64,000 nt of DNA from assembly GCF_026212465.1 (NCBI RefSeq), contig NC_080057.1, positions 23,943,647-24,007,646 of the forward strand, written 5' to 3'. Position numbers and translations under genes: made by a program. The notes beneath the pieces are model-generated. The model was not told the origin of the DNA, made no database searches, and saw only the letters and a list, made by a program, of their open reading frames with translations. Shown piece by piece: positions 35,501-51,408 of this stretch (position 1 is the stretch's first letter; the number at the start of each line of letters is the position of its first letter). The DNA is from Amaranthus tricolor (taxonomy: Eukaryota > Streptophyta > Magnoliopsida > Caryophyllales > Amaranthaceae).

Positions 35501-38500
35501 ATTGACTCGGGACATAGATCATGGAGTGCGTTCGAATTTCTATATTTTTTATCCTTACGTTTTATGAATTAGCCACCCATTGAAAAGAATGCTATCATTA
35601 TCGTTCACTCCTTGTCACAGTCTTCTACGACCACTCAACTTTTTTGATCATTGCAACCATCGCAAGTCAAAAGGCAGTATTACGCTGATTAATTATCCAC
35701 TTGATTGTGTTTTCCACGTTGGCCTGAACCTCAAACTTGGTTAGATCAAACTTTTTATAAGCCTTTTGTCTACCTAGTGCTTAGGATCTCTGCTAATCAT
35801 TGGAACAAATGATCAAGGTGGCACTTTGGGCCAACGTACTTGTGTCGACACGACATGGGATCGACATACAAACTGTGTAATCCATAGATTGGGTTACAGT
35901 GAGAGAATACGTAGATCCATGTATTGAAGGGAAAATCCATCATTAAAAGAAAAGAAACGTTGGTACTTTTAATTGCAGGTTTTTAGGTTACCTATTATAC
36001 GTGGTCAGACTTGTTGATTCTCAAACTGCTTGTCTTGTCCCACTTCAATGAATTCTTGGAGCTTCTCTTATGGGCTTTCCTTTCTTTTTTTCGTCTCATT
36101 TCTACTGTACTTGTTCCCATTCAAGAGATTTTTTTTTCGTCTTTTTGCTCGTCTCGAGCTCTAAGTTTGATGAGCTATATACCTTGGGCTCGCTTGAAAA
36201 CCTATATTGTGAGCTCGTCTTATCTTGAGACTCGATTTGAGTTCACACTCGAACTCAAGTTATTACTTTTTAAATTTTCATAAATAAACCCTTGTTAATA
36301 TATAGAGTTTTACTTATTGTGAGAACTTGAAGTAACTAGTTCCGCTTAAGAAAGTCTATAAACTAATCTAGTAATACTTAAAACAAAGTCAAAAATATAA
36401 CTTTATGCAAAATGATACAATAAATATTTATCGAGCATGTTAATGAGCTTTCCGAACCGAACTTAGGCACAAAAAAGTATTTTTTGCATTTTTAGGGTGC
36501 TGAGCTATGTATATTGCTGTCTTAGCGCCATCCCTGCTTGTAAGCTTAGTGCTTTGCATTTCTTTTCTATGGGAATCTGGCACACCTTTAACTAAATTAA
36601 GACTGGCTCCTGCCGTGGTTTACAAATATCATGTTTGGTCTAATGCAGGTATTTTGTCTGCAGCTGCATTGAAAAGATGGGAGAAGGCTGCCATGGCTGG
36701 TGTCTCCTTGGTTGCTGATGCTGCTGAGCACCTAGAGCGAACGGCTGGTGAAAATCCCACTGCAAATCAAGGTGGATATGTCTTGTTGTGCTCAGCAGTT
36801 GTTATAGTATTGCTGCTCTTTACCCCATACATTGAATGTTAAGTTTTCAAATTTATGATGAATGAATGCTTATGTAGGTGACTCGAATTGTTCTGAACAA
36901 ACTGTGCAAGTGCATGTACAAGCAAAATCATCAAACATTACTAAAGGCATTGTCATGGAGGAAAATGCTCAAGCTAATGTGAAACTTACACTGCAGTTGT
37001 TCCCAATTGATGAAAGTACCAGAAAGGGTCTAGAATTGGTGAGATTGGTGTACTTTCTTTTCTTTTGAGTTTTGATGCTTAATAAGTTGAAAACAGCTAA
37101 ATGAATATGTATACACTGGACTTCCATGGATGGTTGGGCAGGACAAACATAATCCACATTTGGAGTTGATTTTAAGTACACGAAAGAAGATATCTTCTAT
37201 TCTGGAGCATCTTGATCGTAAGTGGGGTACTTCCGGTGTAGCATCTGGAGAACTCATGCTTTTCCCTTTCAATATCCAGAGAGAAAATCTGCTGGCATAT
37301 CAGAGATGGTCTCGTGATTCAGCTATTACTGCTGCTGAAGTCTATGCCATGATTGGTAGTCCAACAGTGTTCCGATTGAGGTTTTTTCTGCCTCTTATTT
37401 CTCTTCATTTGGTTATAGCTGTGAGGTGTCAACTATTCATATTTTGAATTTCTCTTTTCTTTATGAAGGTATGGCTGGATCTATGATGCTGAGCTTCAGT
37501 CAGGCATCTCAAAAACAAGATTATTAGCTTTAAAAAATTTTAATGTGCAAGAAAATAGAAGCAAGCAAGCACTTGAGGACCAATCATTTCCACCAACAGA
37601 AGACAAGGACAACGCGGAGAAACTTGTTAATCACCTTTTAAGCAATGAAGCCTCTGATAAATATGGAAGTGCGTTTGAAGAGTCAACAGCTGCTCCTTCT
37701 GGTCATGAGAATATGAATGCTGATGTGGATCTTCAGAATAATGGTTTTGGGATGCAAAGCGTAGGATTGAGGCTACTATCGAACGATGCTTGTGATGACT
37801 CTACTACATTTGTAAATATGAAAAAGGTATTACTTTTCTTTTTTATCTTTGTAAGTGCATTGCCGTTTAGTTATATGCATTTTTATCTTTGATGCCTTCC
37901 CCATATTTCTTACTCTTCAATATTTGCTCAATTTCTATACCTTTATAATTGATATTCCTATATTATCATCGCTGATTGACCGTATGGTCCGTAGAAATCT
38001 CAATAAAGGTGACACATTGTGAATATTATTTAAATTTAATTTAGTTCTTGGTTAACAACACTTAAAGTTGACTGGGAGCTGTACTGCTGACCTATGGCAT
38101 TAAAAGGTATTGAGGAGACTCTTGGATTTTGGTTCTTATTTTTCCTTTCCTAGCATCTACAGAGCTTAGTTGCTGAATTTACATTTATTCCCTTTGAGGA
38201 AAATTGGAGAACAGTCACAGTTCTAACTTGCTGCGGCTGTCAATGGTATATAACTGTTAAAGGAGTTTTTGCTGATCGGACTTTCTCATTCTTGCATTGC
38301 GCTTCTCCAATTCTGATCCATCATTATCCTTGTAGGTTGATCAGACAGCAAGAACGAGTCCAAGTTTGTCCACCGAAGAGTGGACAGATAACCTTAAAAA
38401 TGTTGCTGTCAGGAATCATTTAACTGATGTATCAGATGTTATGGATGCCGACTGTGTCGAGACTCCTACTTTTAGAAGTTCTGGATGTCTTGCGGAGATT

Positions 38501-39398
38501 TCATTCTCTTGTGACTCATTTGATGCAGCTATCGCTGCTCATATATCAACTCATAATAAGATAGGCGGACGTGGCCCCTCTCCACATTCATCATCAATTT
38601 GGGATGCGGAAGAAACATGCGATGCGTTTTCATTTCAGAACAGAGCTGTATCTAACAACCAGGTATCGTGTTCAGCTACAGCTTTTTCTTCGGCTTCTGA
38701 TATAAGGTGTTTTACAAGTTCAGCTGGGATGGACACCACAATTCAGGTTCTTTTCCCCAAGTCAAAAACTTGTGTAGGAGTGCAAGCATACATGTAATTG
38801 AAAGAAAAACTGTTTACTAGCTGAGTCTCACTTTCGTGCATACTTTTTTTTTGTAGGATTCACCTAAGGAAGTCATGGATGAGGACAATCCCTTGGATGA
38901 TCAAATAGACGAGTATCCATCTGAAACCCGAGAAATCGGAGGTTCCGTAGAAGAATTTAATAGCCTGACGGATGTTTTTTGGGTACGTGTTGCATTTACA
39001 TATCAAATTGTCCAATTTACTTCCAGATTCCCACCATTTTATACATGAATTTTGTTTTCCTCTTCTGTAACGAGAAAACACATCCTCTTTCCATTATCTT
39101 CCCATCAGCATAACATACTCATTGCTCGTCTATCTTTGATTTTCAGCCCGACTCTTTAGGGCCTTTAGAGCTGGATGTACCTTCATGTAAATACTATAGT
39201 GAAGATCTAATTTTAAGTGATAGCCTGAGTGGCCTAAACCGTCTTCTAGCCAGCAGCCTTGACGCGTTTCAAAACTGCACTTTCTTTGGCTTGGATGACA
39301 AAAGACCATCTTCAACCATTGGAGCTCAAGGAGGTTCTTCCTTCGCCGGTAAAATCGATACAAGTGACAAGTCTGGAGTCCAATCTCTTCAAGTATAA
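32531..39398 (+). CDS. TKI1: TSL-kinase-interacting protein 1 (TKI1), SANT/Myb-domain nuclear protein
   Basis: Thirteen exons: 32531-32657, 32741-32823, 32901-32948, 33038-33147, 34416-34500, 34587-34863, 36649-36771, 36878-37038, 37142-37380, 37469-37826, 38336-38746, 38857-38982, 39147-39398; 2400 nt, 799 aa, all phases consistent. The start at 32531 is MQTAENAHIQ. A SANT domain covers about residues 48-95 (RQWAAWTREEEECFFTALRQ ... CRVQSKNKDQVRHYYYRLVR). A basic Lys/Arg/Ser-rich region follows (KDRKKNVKKR ... TKSKQRRKTG), then the conserved TKI1 block (LKRWEKAAMAGVSLVADAAE; LTLQLFPIDE; VYAMIGSPTVFRLRYGWIYD) and a long Ser/Asp-rich acidic tail. In Arabidopsis TKI1 was found as a partner and substrate of the TOUSLED kinase and is about the same length. 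Exon 2 ends at a GC donor (AAG|GCAAGT) and the next intron acceptor is gtgcag, so this is a GC-AG intron. An AT microsatellite follows the gene. Confidence 0.92.
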
Positions 39399-39467
39399 TT
39401 TTTGAAATTCAGGAATCATGATATTAATAACTCCGTGAAAGGCTCGCCGTGATCAAAATTTTCTTTT

Positions 39468-39469
<2 letters not shown>

Positions 39470-39520
<51 letters not shown>
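39470..39520. repeat. AT microsatellite, about 51 bp
   Basis: Uninterrupted TA dinucleotides about 70 bp past the TKI1 stop, so possibly within its 3' untranslated region. Confidence 0.95.
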
Positions 39521-39522
<2 letters not shown>

Positions 39523-40665
39523 TGCTTACATTTTCCCTTCACTCTGTATAAAAGTAAAATGTGAAGGACTCTATACAGAGTTATGTTCCATCCTTGATGG
39601 TGTTGCATCACTGTAAATGTATCCCAACAATATCTTATGAAAAGACTTCAGAAATTTGGATATATGAATGTTTTTCTTTTCTTAAATTACTTTATTATTT
39701 GAGATGGAATTGCCTTCTAATTGGGTTCTCGAGTGAGCATGAACTCATGTACAAATTGTTTTACTCGTAATTCCTTTGTCCTTTGAGTTTCCTACTAACG
39801 GTGATATTTCTTTACAAAATATGTTAGTGGCATAGAAAATATATATCATAATAATCCTTTTGAAATAAGTATATTAAATTCAAAAAGACTGAAAGAATAT
39901 AATATAGTATTCATAAATGAAGTATAATATTGCATTGGATTCCATTTCTTGCATAATGATGCATGTATTTTTGTCATAAGAATAAGGAGAGTCCGAAAAT
40001 TAAAGTAATAAGTGATGAAATATACAAAAAGAGTGATAAAATCAAAGGTTTGTTAATGTTATGGAAAATGATAACAAAAATAAGAGTAGTAAAGTGAAAG
40101 TTTTAATATGGTTATGAACTAAAACAACAAAATTAATCATATAGATTATGAGATCAAATTCTATTTCAATTAGAATATATAGGAGTACTATTTTCTTTAG
40201 ATAAGATTCTGAGTTTACTTCTCACTAAAGAATTCTTACAGATAAGGAGAAAAGAAGCTAATCTTTTCTATAAGGGATGAGAATCGACCTCTTTATGTTT
40301 GAAAAAAAATCTTATGTAGTGTTAAGGAGCAAGTATTTCATTTTAAATTATAGATTTCAATAATGAAATTATAAATGAAGAATTTGAGAATGAGAAGGTC
40401 TGGGTAGTCATTTTCAAATTTTTAACTTTAACTACTTTAAAAATAATTGTGAAATTTAATTCAAATTTAAATTTGAAAATTTTTAATCTTCCAAATAATA
40501 AATTTGAGCAAATTTTAAATCTACAAATGAAATTATTATTACCAAACATGACATTATAGATTTCTCAATGTTGCTTTAATATAATTATTTTTATTTACTT
40601 CAGTTGCAAATATTTCATAACAGACTTTTTTTTTTTTTTGGTAATTGTTAATTAAATTTGCCGTC

Positions 40666-40673
40666 GCGGGAAA
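40666..40673 (-). promoter_or_regulatory. E2F-type site (TTTCCCGC) upstream of the CDC48 copy
   Basis: Plus-strand GCGGGAAA, 148 bp upstream of the pseudogene ATG. TTTCCCGC is a consensus E2F site in plant cell-cycle genes, and CDC48 is expressed in dividing cells. Site function is inferred. Confidence 0.4.
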
Positions 40674-40931
40674 CTTGTTATAATAAAACCCGCCCCTTTT
40701 GCCATCTCTTTTTTCATACTCCCATTTTACTTTTCAAGAAAGAAAGAAACATCTCTACTGGACTACTACTACTATTACTATACTATTGCATTCAATTCTC
40801 TGTTTCTTTCCTCAATTAATCATGCTTGACAATCCTGAATCCTCACATTCGTAAGTCGTAGTTCTTTCTTCTTCTTGATTTCATTTGATTTTTATTTTGC
40901 TTTTTAATTTTACTGAGTTTAATTTCTTTGA

Positions 40932-41120
<189 letters not shown>

Positions 41121-41481
41121 TAATTTCTTTATCCATTTTATTTACTTTTGCGTTTAGATTTTGATATGTTTTAGGGAGTATATGTTTTGGATTTAAGTAT
41201 TTTAATCCAGTAAAAATTAATTTGAATAATTCAACATATTCGTGATTTTCCTATAATAATCAATGTATTGATTAAGTATGAATAATCCCAATTTTTATTT
41301 TTTTTGAAAGAAAAGATAAAATAAAATAAAATGTCGAAAAAATTATCAAAAAATGTTTTAAAAAATTTATGTTTTTTTTAATATTTAGATTTTTTTATGT
41401 AAATTTTTAAAATTCTTTTTCTAATTTTAAATTAATTTTTAATTTATTTTTTACCTAGCAAGTCATCGAATTGTCTAAGTT

Positions 41482-41575
41482 TATTCCAGTTAAATACCCC
41501 TTAAAGTTGAGATTATTTATGGTTAATCTATTCCAGTTAAATACCCCTTAAAGTTGAGATTATTTATGGTTAATC
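41482..41575. repeat. Perfect tandem duplication, 2 x 47 bp
   Basis: Unit begins tattccagttaaatacccc and ends atttatggttaatc; two identical copies. It lies in intron 2 of the CDC48 pseudogene. The identity suggests a recent event. Confidence 0.9.
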
Positions 41576-41999
41576 AATAGGTGAAATTATTGTAGGAAAA
41601 TCATGAAAAAGTTGAATTATTCTAGCTAATTTTTTCTTTAATCTATTCTATGTTGGAAGTCATATGAAGAGGAATGTAATGTAATTCGTATAAACAATTC
41701 ACTTTTAGGTTCCAGATATCTTCATTTCATTCAGGCATGTAAATACCTTTCTAAGTTTTGCTTATTAAATTTTTTAGATTTTCAAATTACTGTAGAATTA
41801 GAATGTTTTTCTTCCATAAAAGGGAATTATTGGGATGATGGAAACGGAAGTTGTTCAGAAATAGGAATTTTCAGTCAATGCTCTATTGATGGAAACTTAT
41901 TAAATGACTTGGATTGGATACATGTTTGGAGGTTTTTTAGCACAATTATAGATGCTATGACTGTTGAAAATACTTCACATGTGAAATAAGATTCCACAT

Positions 42000-42192
42000 T
42001 TATAAAATAGTGTTTTGTGAACTAGCATATATATTAAGTGGGCTAATTCTCCTACTGTCATATGATTTTGGGAAACAATGAACCTCACCAAGTATGTGCA
42101 AGTGAATGCTCTTGACCCATGGGTTTGGGTGTCTCGTGTCCATACGAGTGGGCCATGTTAAGATTATGTGATGAATTGTCACGGCCTAATAA
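42000..42192 (+). repeat. Dispersed LTR-like repeat (family L, copy 2)
   Basis: Shares ordered words with 20130-20335, most clearly gtgggcca and gtgatgaattgtcacggcct. It lies in intron 2 of the CDC48 pseudogene. Confidence 0.55.
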
Positions 42193-43057
42193 TGACTATG
42201 TTCTGCTTTCTGCTGGTTTTTCTGCAATTTTAGATGTTGAGGTTACTCATTGTTACATGTTTATCTTTGATTAGTGCAGGAGAACTTATGTTTTCTGACC
42301 GTGTAATATGGTTTATGGATCTTTGAATAGTGTTTATGGGGTGGGTTTCCATTTGCCTAGATTGTTTTTTCTTTAAAGAATAAACTTGCAATAAAGCTTG
42401 AATTTCGGTGTTGAATGGTGATGTAATAAGCAGAGTTAGCCATTCAATTTAAATTCAATGAATATTATATGGATTTTAGTTGAAAATTTGTTAAGAGTTT
42501 ATCAATGGAGTGCCTAATGGTTGAAAAATAAGAGTCATGGAGTTTCATGTTATATGGCTTTTATGATCAAAAAGCCAACTGAACTGTTTAATGTGAGTTA
42601 TTGAAATTTTGATTTATGGAAGTTTGAAGTTGTGCTTCCTTAGTAGACTTGAAAATAGAATTAGATCCACGAGAGAAGGTCTCACTTAACTTTGTTTAAT
42701 GCGCTTGAACAAGTAGTCTGAGTAGATCAAAATTACTTCACAAATTAAGTTGGTGTTTGGCAAGGTACTAATTTAAATTGCATTTAACGGTAATGATAAC
42801 TGTTAGAACTTTTAGCATTCAATATTAAAAATTATGTTTAAAATATTCACGATATTTTTTTGACAAATATTCTCTTTTGATTTTTTCCAACTATAATGAC
42901 AAATTATATTTCAATAGCTGCCATAACAACTCATTTCCGAACACTGATACTTTAGACAACTACTTGGACAGTTATAAGCAAGCTGTTACAACTCTACAAT
43001 TAACGGCAACAATTTTTAACTCTAATGGACCCTGCCTAAATAAGATTGACTTAGATA

Positions 43058-43302
43058 CTCCCTCTATTTTCAAATGTTATCCTCATTCGCTTTTTTCACA
43101 GCTCCCAATGCAAACTTTAAAATCAAATAATTTTAAGTTTGAAAATTCTAAAAAGTTGATATTTAGAAAGTATACATTGAGATGAATCTAACAAGATCCC
43201 ACATGAATGTTTTTTCTTATATCTCAATGAGAAATCGTAATCAAAGTTTGACACTAAAATTCAAGAATTCTATTTGATAAGAATATATGAAAATAGAGGG
43301 AG
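43058..43302. mobile_element. Stowaway-type MITE 3
   Basis: TA-flanked, 245 bp, with near-perfect inverted ends ctccctctattttca and tgaaaatagagggag. It lies in intron 2 of the CDC48 pseudogene. Confidence 0.85.
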
Positions 43303-43554
43303 TAGTTCAGTAGAGTGGGTGGTAGGGGCTATCATAATGTTGGTTGAGGGTAGGGGAGCAGCCAAGCAGAATAGGATAAGAGTTTTAATGAGTTGTCAGA
43401 AAGAGATGACCAGGTTACATTTCATGTAGGACTGTTATGGGAAGATGTCTTCCAAATTTGGGATTACTCTAACTAACTTAGTTAAGAAGATGGCATGTTT
43501 TTGCGAGAGGATTTCAATATTGACTTCAAAATCTGGTTTTTGGAAACTTTTTAG

Positions 43555-43842
<288 letters not shown>

Positions 43843-43904
43843 TGAAAACATTATTAAAAATATGTACAATACATTTCATCACGTTACCTTAATGCTATTT
43901 TGTG

Positions 43905-43985
43905 GCTCCCACCTAGGTCGAGGTTTGGGAGTACGGTTATGTGCAATTGTACTCTTGGTAGCAAATATATGTGCAACTTTACATA
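43905..43985 (+). repeat. SINE-like fragment (family S, copy 3, diverged)
   Basis: Words ggctcccacctaggt, ggtttgggagtacgg, tatgtgcaattgtactctt and ggtagcaaa follow the order of the 8190 copy. It lies in intron 3 of the CDC48 pseudogene. Confidence 0.45.
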
Positions 43986-44794
43986 AAAGTGCTCACAATT
44001 TAATGAGACATTTTAATATAGTCTATTATACATCATTAAAAATATACGGATTTCTGTTTTTTCCTGCTCTTTAGTTATGGCTACATGGGCTTTGACGATA
44101 AGAAGTACATTGTCATGTTGAGTAAAATTTTAACTTTGTTATGTTGGCTAAGCGACACTTGGAAGAAGATAACAACAGCATAGCACAGCTTTTGAGATAT
44201 CTCATGATTCATTAATCATTATTGCAAATTAAAGCTCAAGTATTAAGCTCAAGTATTACTTTTGTTGAGTCCTTTTATTGGGAGCTAACTAGCTAAGTAG
44301 GAAGTTTTTCTGTTAATTTTCTTTTATAAAAAACATTTGTTGTATTAGACTGAATTGCTACAAGTCAATTATGTCTTCTATTTTCTGATCCTCAAGGGTT
44401 CTTTATGGGTTAGTTTCTCTTAAATTAACCCTTAAACCAGCCAAGTCAATTGTATAGGAAAGCCAAATCTCTCTATTAGGACAGAGAACCAATTCTCTAG
44501 CCTGATGAAGGGTCTTTAGAACATTTGCTAATCATCTATGAACTATAAATATGAGAACTTTAGAGATGTGAATTCCTAGTATCAGATTTAATTAACAAGC
44601 TCTCCTAATGGTTTAGAGCTTATGATATGGAAATATTAAAATCAAATTGAACATACGTTCTGTAAATTTCTCATTGCATGTTATGCAACCACTTATAATG
44701 TATTGATGGGCTGAGCTGAAACTCCATACTATATTAGCTTCTGTCTTATGTAATGGCCTTGATTTAGTTCTATGTAATCCTCTTCAATGGTTGA

Positions 44795-45424
<630 letters not shown>

Positions 45425-45729
45425 TGAGCACATGTTATTGTTATGGGGGCTACTAATCGTCCTAAAAGGTTTGGTCAATTTGACAGAGAAATAGATATTG
45501 GTGTGCCCGGATGAAATTGGTAGACTTGAGATTCTCCGCATTCACACTAAAAACATGAAGTTCTCTGAAGTATGAACCTCTATTTTTCCTATAGAAATTG
45601 CTGTTAAGAGTTATCAGCTTTGTTAATATAGTTTCTTGTGTTCCTTTTCATCCAACAGGTTGATTTAGAAAGAATTTCCAAGGACACACATGGTTATGCT
45701 GGTGCCGACTTAGCTTATTTATGTACTGA

Positions 45730-45924
<195 letters not shown>

Positions 45925-46149
45925 TAATTTGTTTTTATTGATTATGTATTTATGTACGGCTTTTGGTACTTCAGGTTGTGGAAATTCCTAATGACACCTT
46001 GGCTGACATTGGTGGCCTTGAAAATGTCAAAAGAGAGCTTCAAGAGGTGTGCATGTCCTTTATTCCCTTATGTTCTTTCAATCATGTACCAGACACTTAT
46101 TTCTATTTAATACTGTGACTTTTAAACACTCTTGGATTTCTTACTGTAG

Positions 46150-46506
<357 letters not shown>

Positions 46507-46593
46507 TGATAGTAGTGAAATTTATGAATTTCCCCGTCCAAGTAAATTCTTTTTTTAGGCTAACGCCATTTAATCCTTAATATTCTATTTTAA

Positions 46594-47280
<687 letters not shown>

Positions 47281-48149
47281 CCTTTCTGTGTACCTTTTGG
47301 TTCTTCAAATGAATGTTTCTTTTTCATGAAATCCAGTATTTCGTGCTGCGATATAATCAAACTTGAGGTTTGTTTTCTCCTTTACAGGACATGGAAAGTG
47401 AGAGGCGGAGAAGTGTAAACGCTGAAGCCATGGACGAATGTGGAGGACGAAGTCGCTGAAATCAAGGCTGCTCATTTTGAGGAATCAATGAAATATGCTA
47501 GGAGGAGCGTTAGTGACACTGATGTTTGAAATATCAGGCATTTGCTCAGACCTTGCAGCAGTCGAGAAGGTTTGGCACCGAGTTTCGTTTCAACACCAAC
47601 ACTTCTAATGGTGGGACTACTGGTGCAGACGCTTTTGCTGCTTCAGCTGGTGGAGCTGATGAAGATGATCTCTATAACTAAGCTTTTCTTGGGTTTTCGA
47701 CTTTTCGTATCAATGTACTTTGTAATTCGTTGAAGAGAATGTGTCGTATGTAGTTAAGGCGATCTTGTTTTCATCATTTAACTGTAGAATTACGTCCCCA
47801 GAGCAGTTATTGTAAATTGTTGGAAATTTTCTTTTAACTTTCTGGGAAAATAGTTAATTGTTAGACATGTATATGTCATGTTTGTTTTTAAGCCTGTTCT
47901 TGTGAGACTTTTTTCTTATCAGTCTTGTTACTTAAAAGATTCTCCGACTCATAGTACCGTATTCATGGTTGATGTTGAAGGATTATTTGGGGGCAGAGCT
48001 GTTGCTATGTTAGGAGTTAGGACTTAGGATCAAGGAGGGTCTACTCATGACTCAAGTGAATCGAAGCAATATCAAGTTTTGTATGAGACTGTTTCACCGT
48101 GAGAAAGGTTTGTACAATCTCATACATTCCAACCACTTGATCATATGAT

Positions 48150-48475
48150 TGTAAGTGATCATTTTAAGGTTGAAATTGATCATTTTAAGGTTGAAATTGA
48201 TCATTTTAAGACTATAAAAAGTTATCATTTTAAAACTGTTAGTGATCACATAAAGGTTATAATTGGTCACATAAAGTTATTAATAGTCACTTAAAAATTA
48301 TAAACAATTGCTTTAAGATTGTAAGTAATCACTTCAAAGATAAGTGATCACATAAAGACTATAAAAATGATCACTTTAAAACTGTAAATGATCATTTTTA
48401 GGTTATAATTTATCATTTTAAGATTATAAGTGATCATTTAAAAGTTATAGATGATCATTTTTAAGATTGCAAGTG
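48150..48475. repeat. Degenerate tandem array, about 20-22-bp unit
   Basis: About fifteen variants of gatcattttaaggttgaaat follow each other (gatcacataaaggttataat, gatcactttaaaactgtaa, and so on). Flanks contain gagactgtttcaccgtgaga on the left and tatttcaccgtgaaaccctc on the right, possibly the ends of a host element. Weaker units continue to about 48600. Confidence 0.8.
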
Positions 48476-49706
48476 TACAGTGAATTAGCCCTAACAGAGA
48501 TTATTTCACCGTGAAACCCTCTTATTTAACAATTTGTAAATCAAATAATTATTTTAAAATTATAAATATTCACTTTAAAGATAAATGATCATTTACCAGA
48601 ATGAATTATTTGAAGGACCTCTAAGGCTCTAACCAAGAATATATACTACTAGTAGAATCAATTTCTCTCTAGACTTCAATTATTTGAGTGGAAGGGATGT
48701 TGCAATCCCTAAAGCATGAAGTATGGGTGCCCAAAACTCTACTAGGCCCGGCCTAGTACTCTACTCCCACTTTTGTGTAACTTGGCATAATTCAACAAAC
48801 AACTCTCATTATTATTAATCGTCCGAAATCATCTCAAAATAAAAAGTTTATATTTTAATTTTTAAAAGTTATAATAGTTGAACTATTTAGTTCATATAAG
48901 ACATGTTTACGTGTAAGAGCACCTTATACAATGATTTGTATTACAAGTTTACTCCCGTCAAAACAACGTTTGGTTCTAAGTTGTTCTTGATAAAATGTGT
49001 ATCAATCTCCATATGTTTAATTCGATCATGTTGAACTGAATTCTCAGAAACACTAATTGTTGGTTTTAATGGTACAATATAACTTACTGGCAAAATTATA
49101 ATTGTAATTAAATCTTCAATAATTCATGATCAATCTTTTATCACTTGTCAAATAAAGACATAGAATATTTATTTTTAAAGTATTACCCAAAATTTTATGT
49201 CAAATTCTCAAGTCTCACCTTAATTTCTAATCTTTTAGTTCCTCGTGGATATTAGTTCATTACAAACAATTGGACAATATTTTTCAATATCAATCAATTC
49301 CTCTTAATCTATAGTCGACAATATTGTTTTTAATTTTCAAGGACCTTAGAAAGTAGCAAATATTTTTAATAAAATCTTTTTATATTTATACAAAAGAAAA
49401 AACATATACAATTCCAAAAATAAAAAAATATTAAATCCTAAGTTAAATTATACTTCTAATAAATTCTTTTTGTTAGTGAAGAAACATTTCCTTGCATTTT
49501 ATGTATATTTTTTTACATTGAAAAAACATATATAAAACCTTACAAAGCATAAAAATGTAAAACACAAATTATTTTATAAGACGGTCTTGCAATGAGACAT
49601 ATCCAATATATATAGTTCTAAATTGACTAACTAATATAAATAATAAGAACATAAAAAAATTGAGTTTGTCTCACTGACAAACGGAATCATAATAAGTAGT
49701 TGAAAG

Positions 49707-49949
49707 CATAGCATAAAAATGTGGTGACAGTTGCGATAGTAATAATGAAACATTGATGCGGTAACGGGAGTGATATACGTTATATATCGTAACACCTAAA
49801 TATCGAGCGAAATCAATAGATATACCTTAATACAGCTCAAAACGCAATTTTTTAATACTGTTACAACGCGTAAAATATCGATTTATTGTTTTTAAAAACC
49901 TTAATAACATGAATAACGTAATGCGATAGGGTTTTATTTTTACTCTATG
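49707..49949 (-). mobile_element. hAT-like MITE, family M copy D, with intact 8-bp target duplication
   Basis: 243 bp, ends catagcataaaaat and atttttactctatg, flanked on both sides by gttgaaag (49699-49706 and 49950-49957). An 8-bp duplication is characteristic of hAT transposition. The interior is the reverse complement of copies A-C (gcggtaacgggagtgat; tttttaaaaacctt). Confidence 0.85.
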
Positions 49950-51408
49950 GTTGAAAGTGAAGAAAGACCAACAAAGGGGAAAAACCAAACAAGAGGTTTA
50001 TAAATCCTTCAATTCCGTGACTTGGATCTCTCAATAACTATTTGTCTCTTGGCTTTTTCTTTTTCTTTTTTTTTTATATGGGGATTTACAATTTCTATCT
50101 AATTCTATGCCGTAGTTTGGAAGCAATCCTTTTAGTTCTTATTTTAATTCCCTTTGTTAAGTACTTCTATTAAATTAAATGTGGGGCCTACTGTTGTATA
50201 GAGTAGTATAGTAGGAGTACAAGTACATTACATTTATAACGTAATAATGTACGCCTACTTTTATGGCAAACATCAAGTATTAAGCTCTGAAAACAATAAC
50301 ACTAACACACTATTACAATGCATTGGAAATCACCTTTGTCTCCTTTACTTTTCCTATGGTATACTTATTATTAATAGCCATATATTCAGTGAGAAAATAT
50401 TATCATCAATAAAAAGTATAATAAAATGAAAAAAAATACTATGTTAAAGTATTTTTTATCATTTAAATTTATTTTATATATGTGTTTGATATGTAAGAAA
50501 AAATATTATATTTCATAATATTCCTATTAAATTTTTATAATTTTTAATTGCACATAACTCAAAATATAAATAAATAAAAAAGTTACATTAAAAAATTAAA
50601 TATAATAAGTATAGTGAAAAAAAAGAAAAACAACATCCATTATATATGGAGTACCGCTTTTTTTTATTTTAGTTTGTTTATCACACTTTTAATTAATCAT
50701 TTCATATACTTCTATTTGATATCTCTATGGTGTGTTGAACTTACTTAATATATTTTCTCTTATATACTGTTTAATTATACACTTTATCTTTATTCTCACT
50801 TATATACTTAATATATTTATCAAAAGAATGAACATGACATCAAATATAGTATTCCTTTCATTTCAATTTTGTTGGTTGCACTTTGACTAAAAAAATTTAG
50901 AACGGTGAATGTATAACACTTAAATTATCACTCTCTCCATTTTATAATTTTTTGTTATATTTGAACAAAAACCTTTCATATTTTTTACTTATTTATTTTT
51001 TATTATACAATAGGCAAAAAGAATGCTAGCACATCCGCTAAGTGATAATTCAATTTAAGAACTTATCTGAGAAAATAATATTTGCTCTAAATGAGACAAC
51101 ACCCATATATTAATTAAATTATGATAAACAATATAAAACGTCTCATATATTAATTAAATTGTGATAAACATTATAAAATAATAAGGTCTTAGAATACCAA
51201 TGTGGCAAGAAAAACCACAAAAAACCCTTCGATAAAGTCAACACAACTCATTGATGACTGAGCATGCATTAAACTGTGCTTAACTAAGATACCGTTAAAC
51301 ACTAAAAAAAATTATTCACAGTTATTATAAAAAAATAAATAATAATTGACAAATAAAAGAAAAACAAAACAAAAAAAGATGTGTAGTTAATTATATTTTA
51401 AAATTTTA

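Larger units (their letters stand above)
39399..40821. other. Intergenic between TKI1 and the CDC48 pseudogene
   Basis: Contains the TKI1 3' flank, AT-rich sequence, and the promoter remnant of the CDC48 copy (about 40600-40821) with a pyrimidine-rich leader. No gene is seen. Confidence 0.6.

Noticed and set aside
48150..48475. CRISPR-like array
   Set aside because: Units are contiguous and degenerate without unique spacers, and the window is a plant nuclear sequence.
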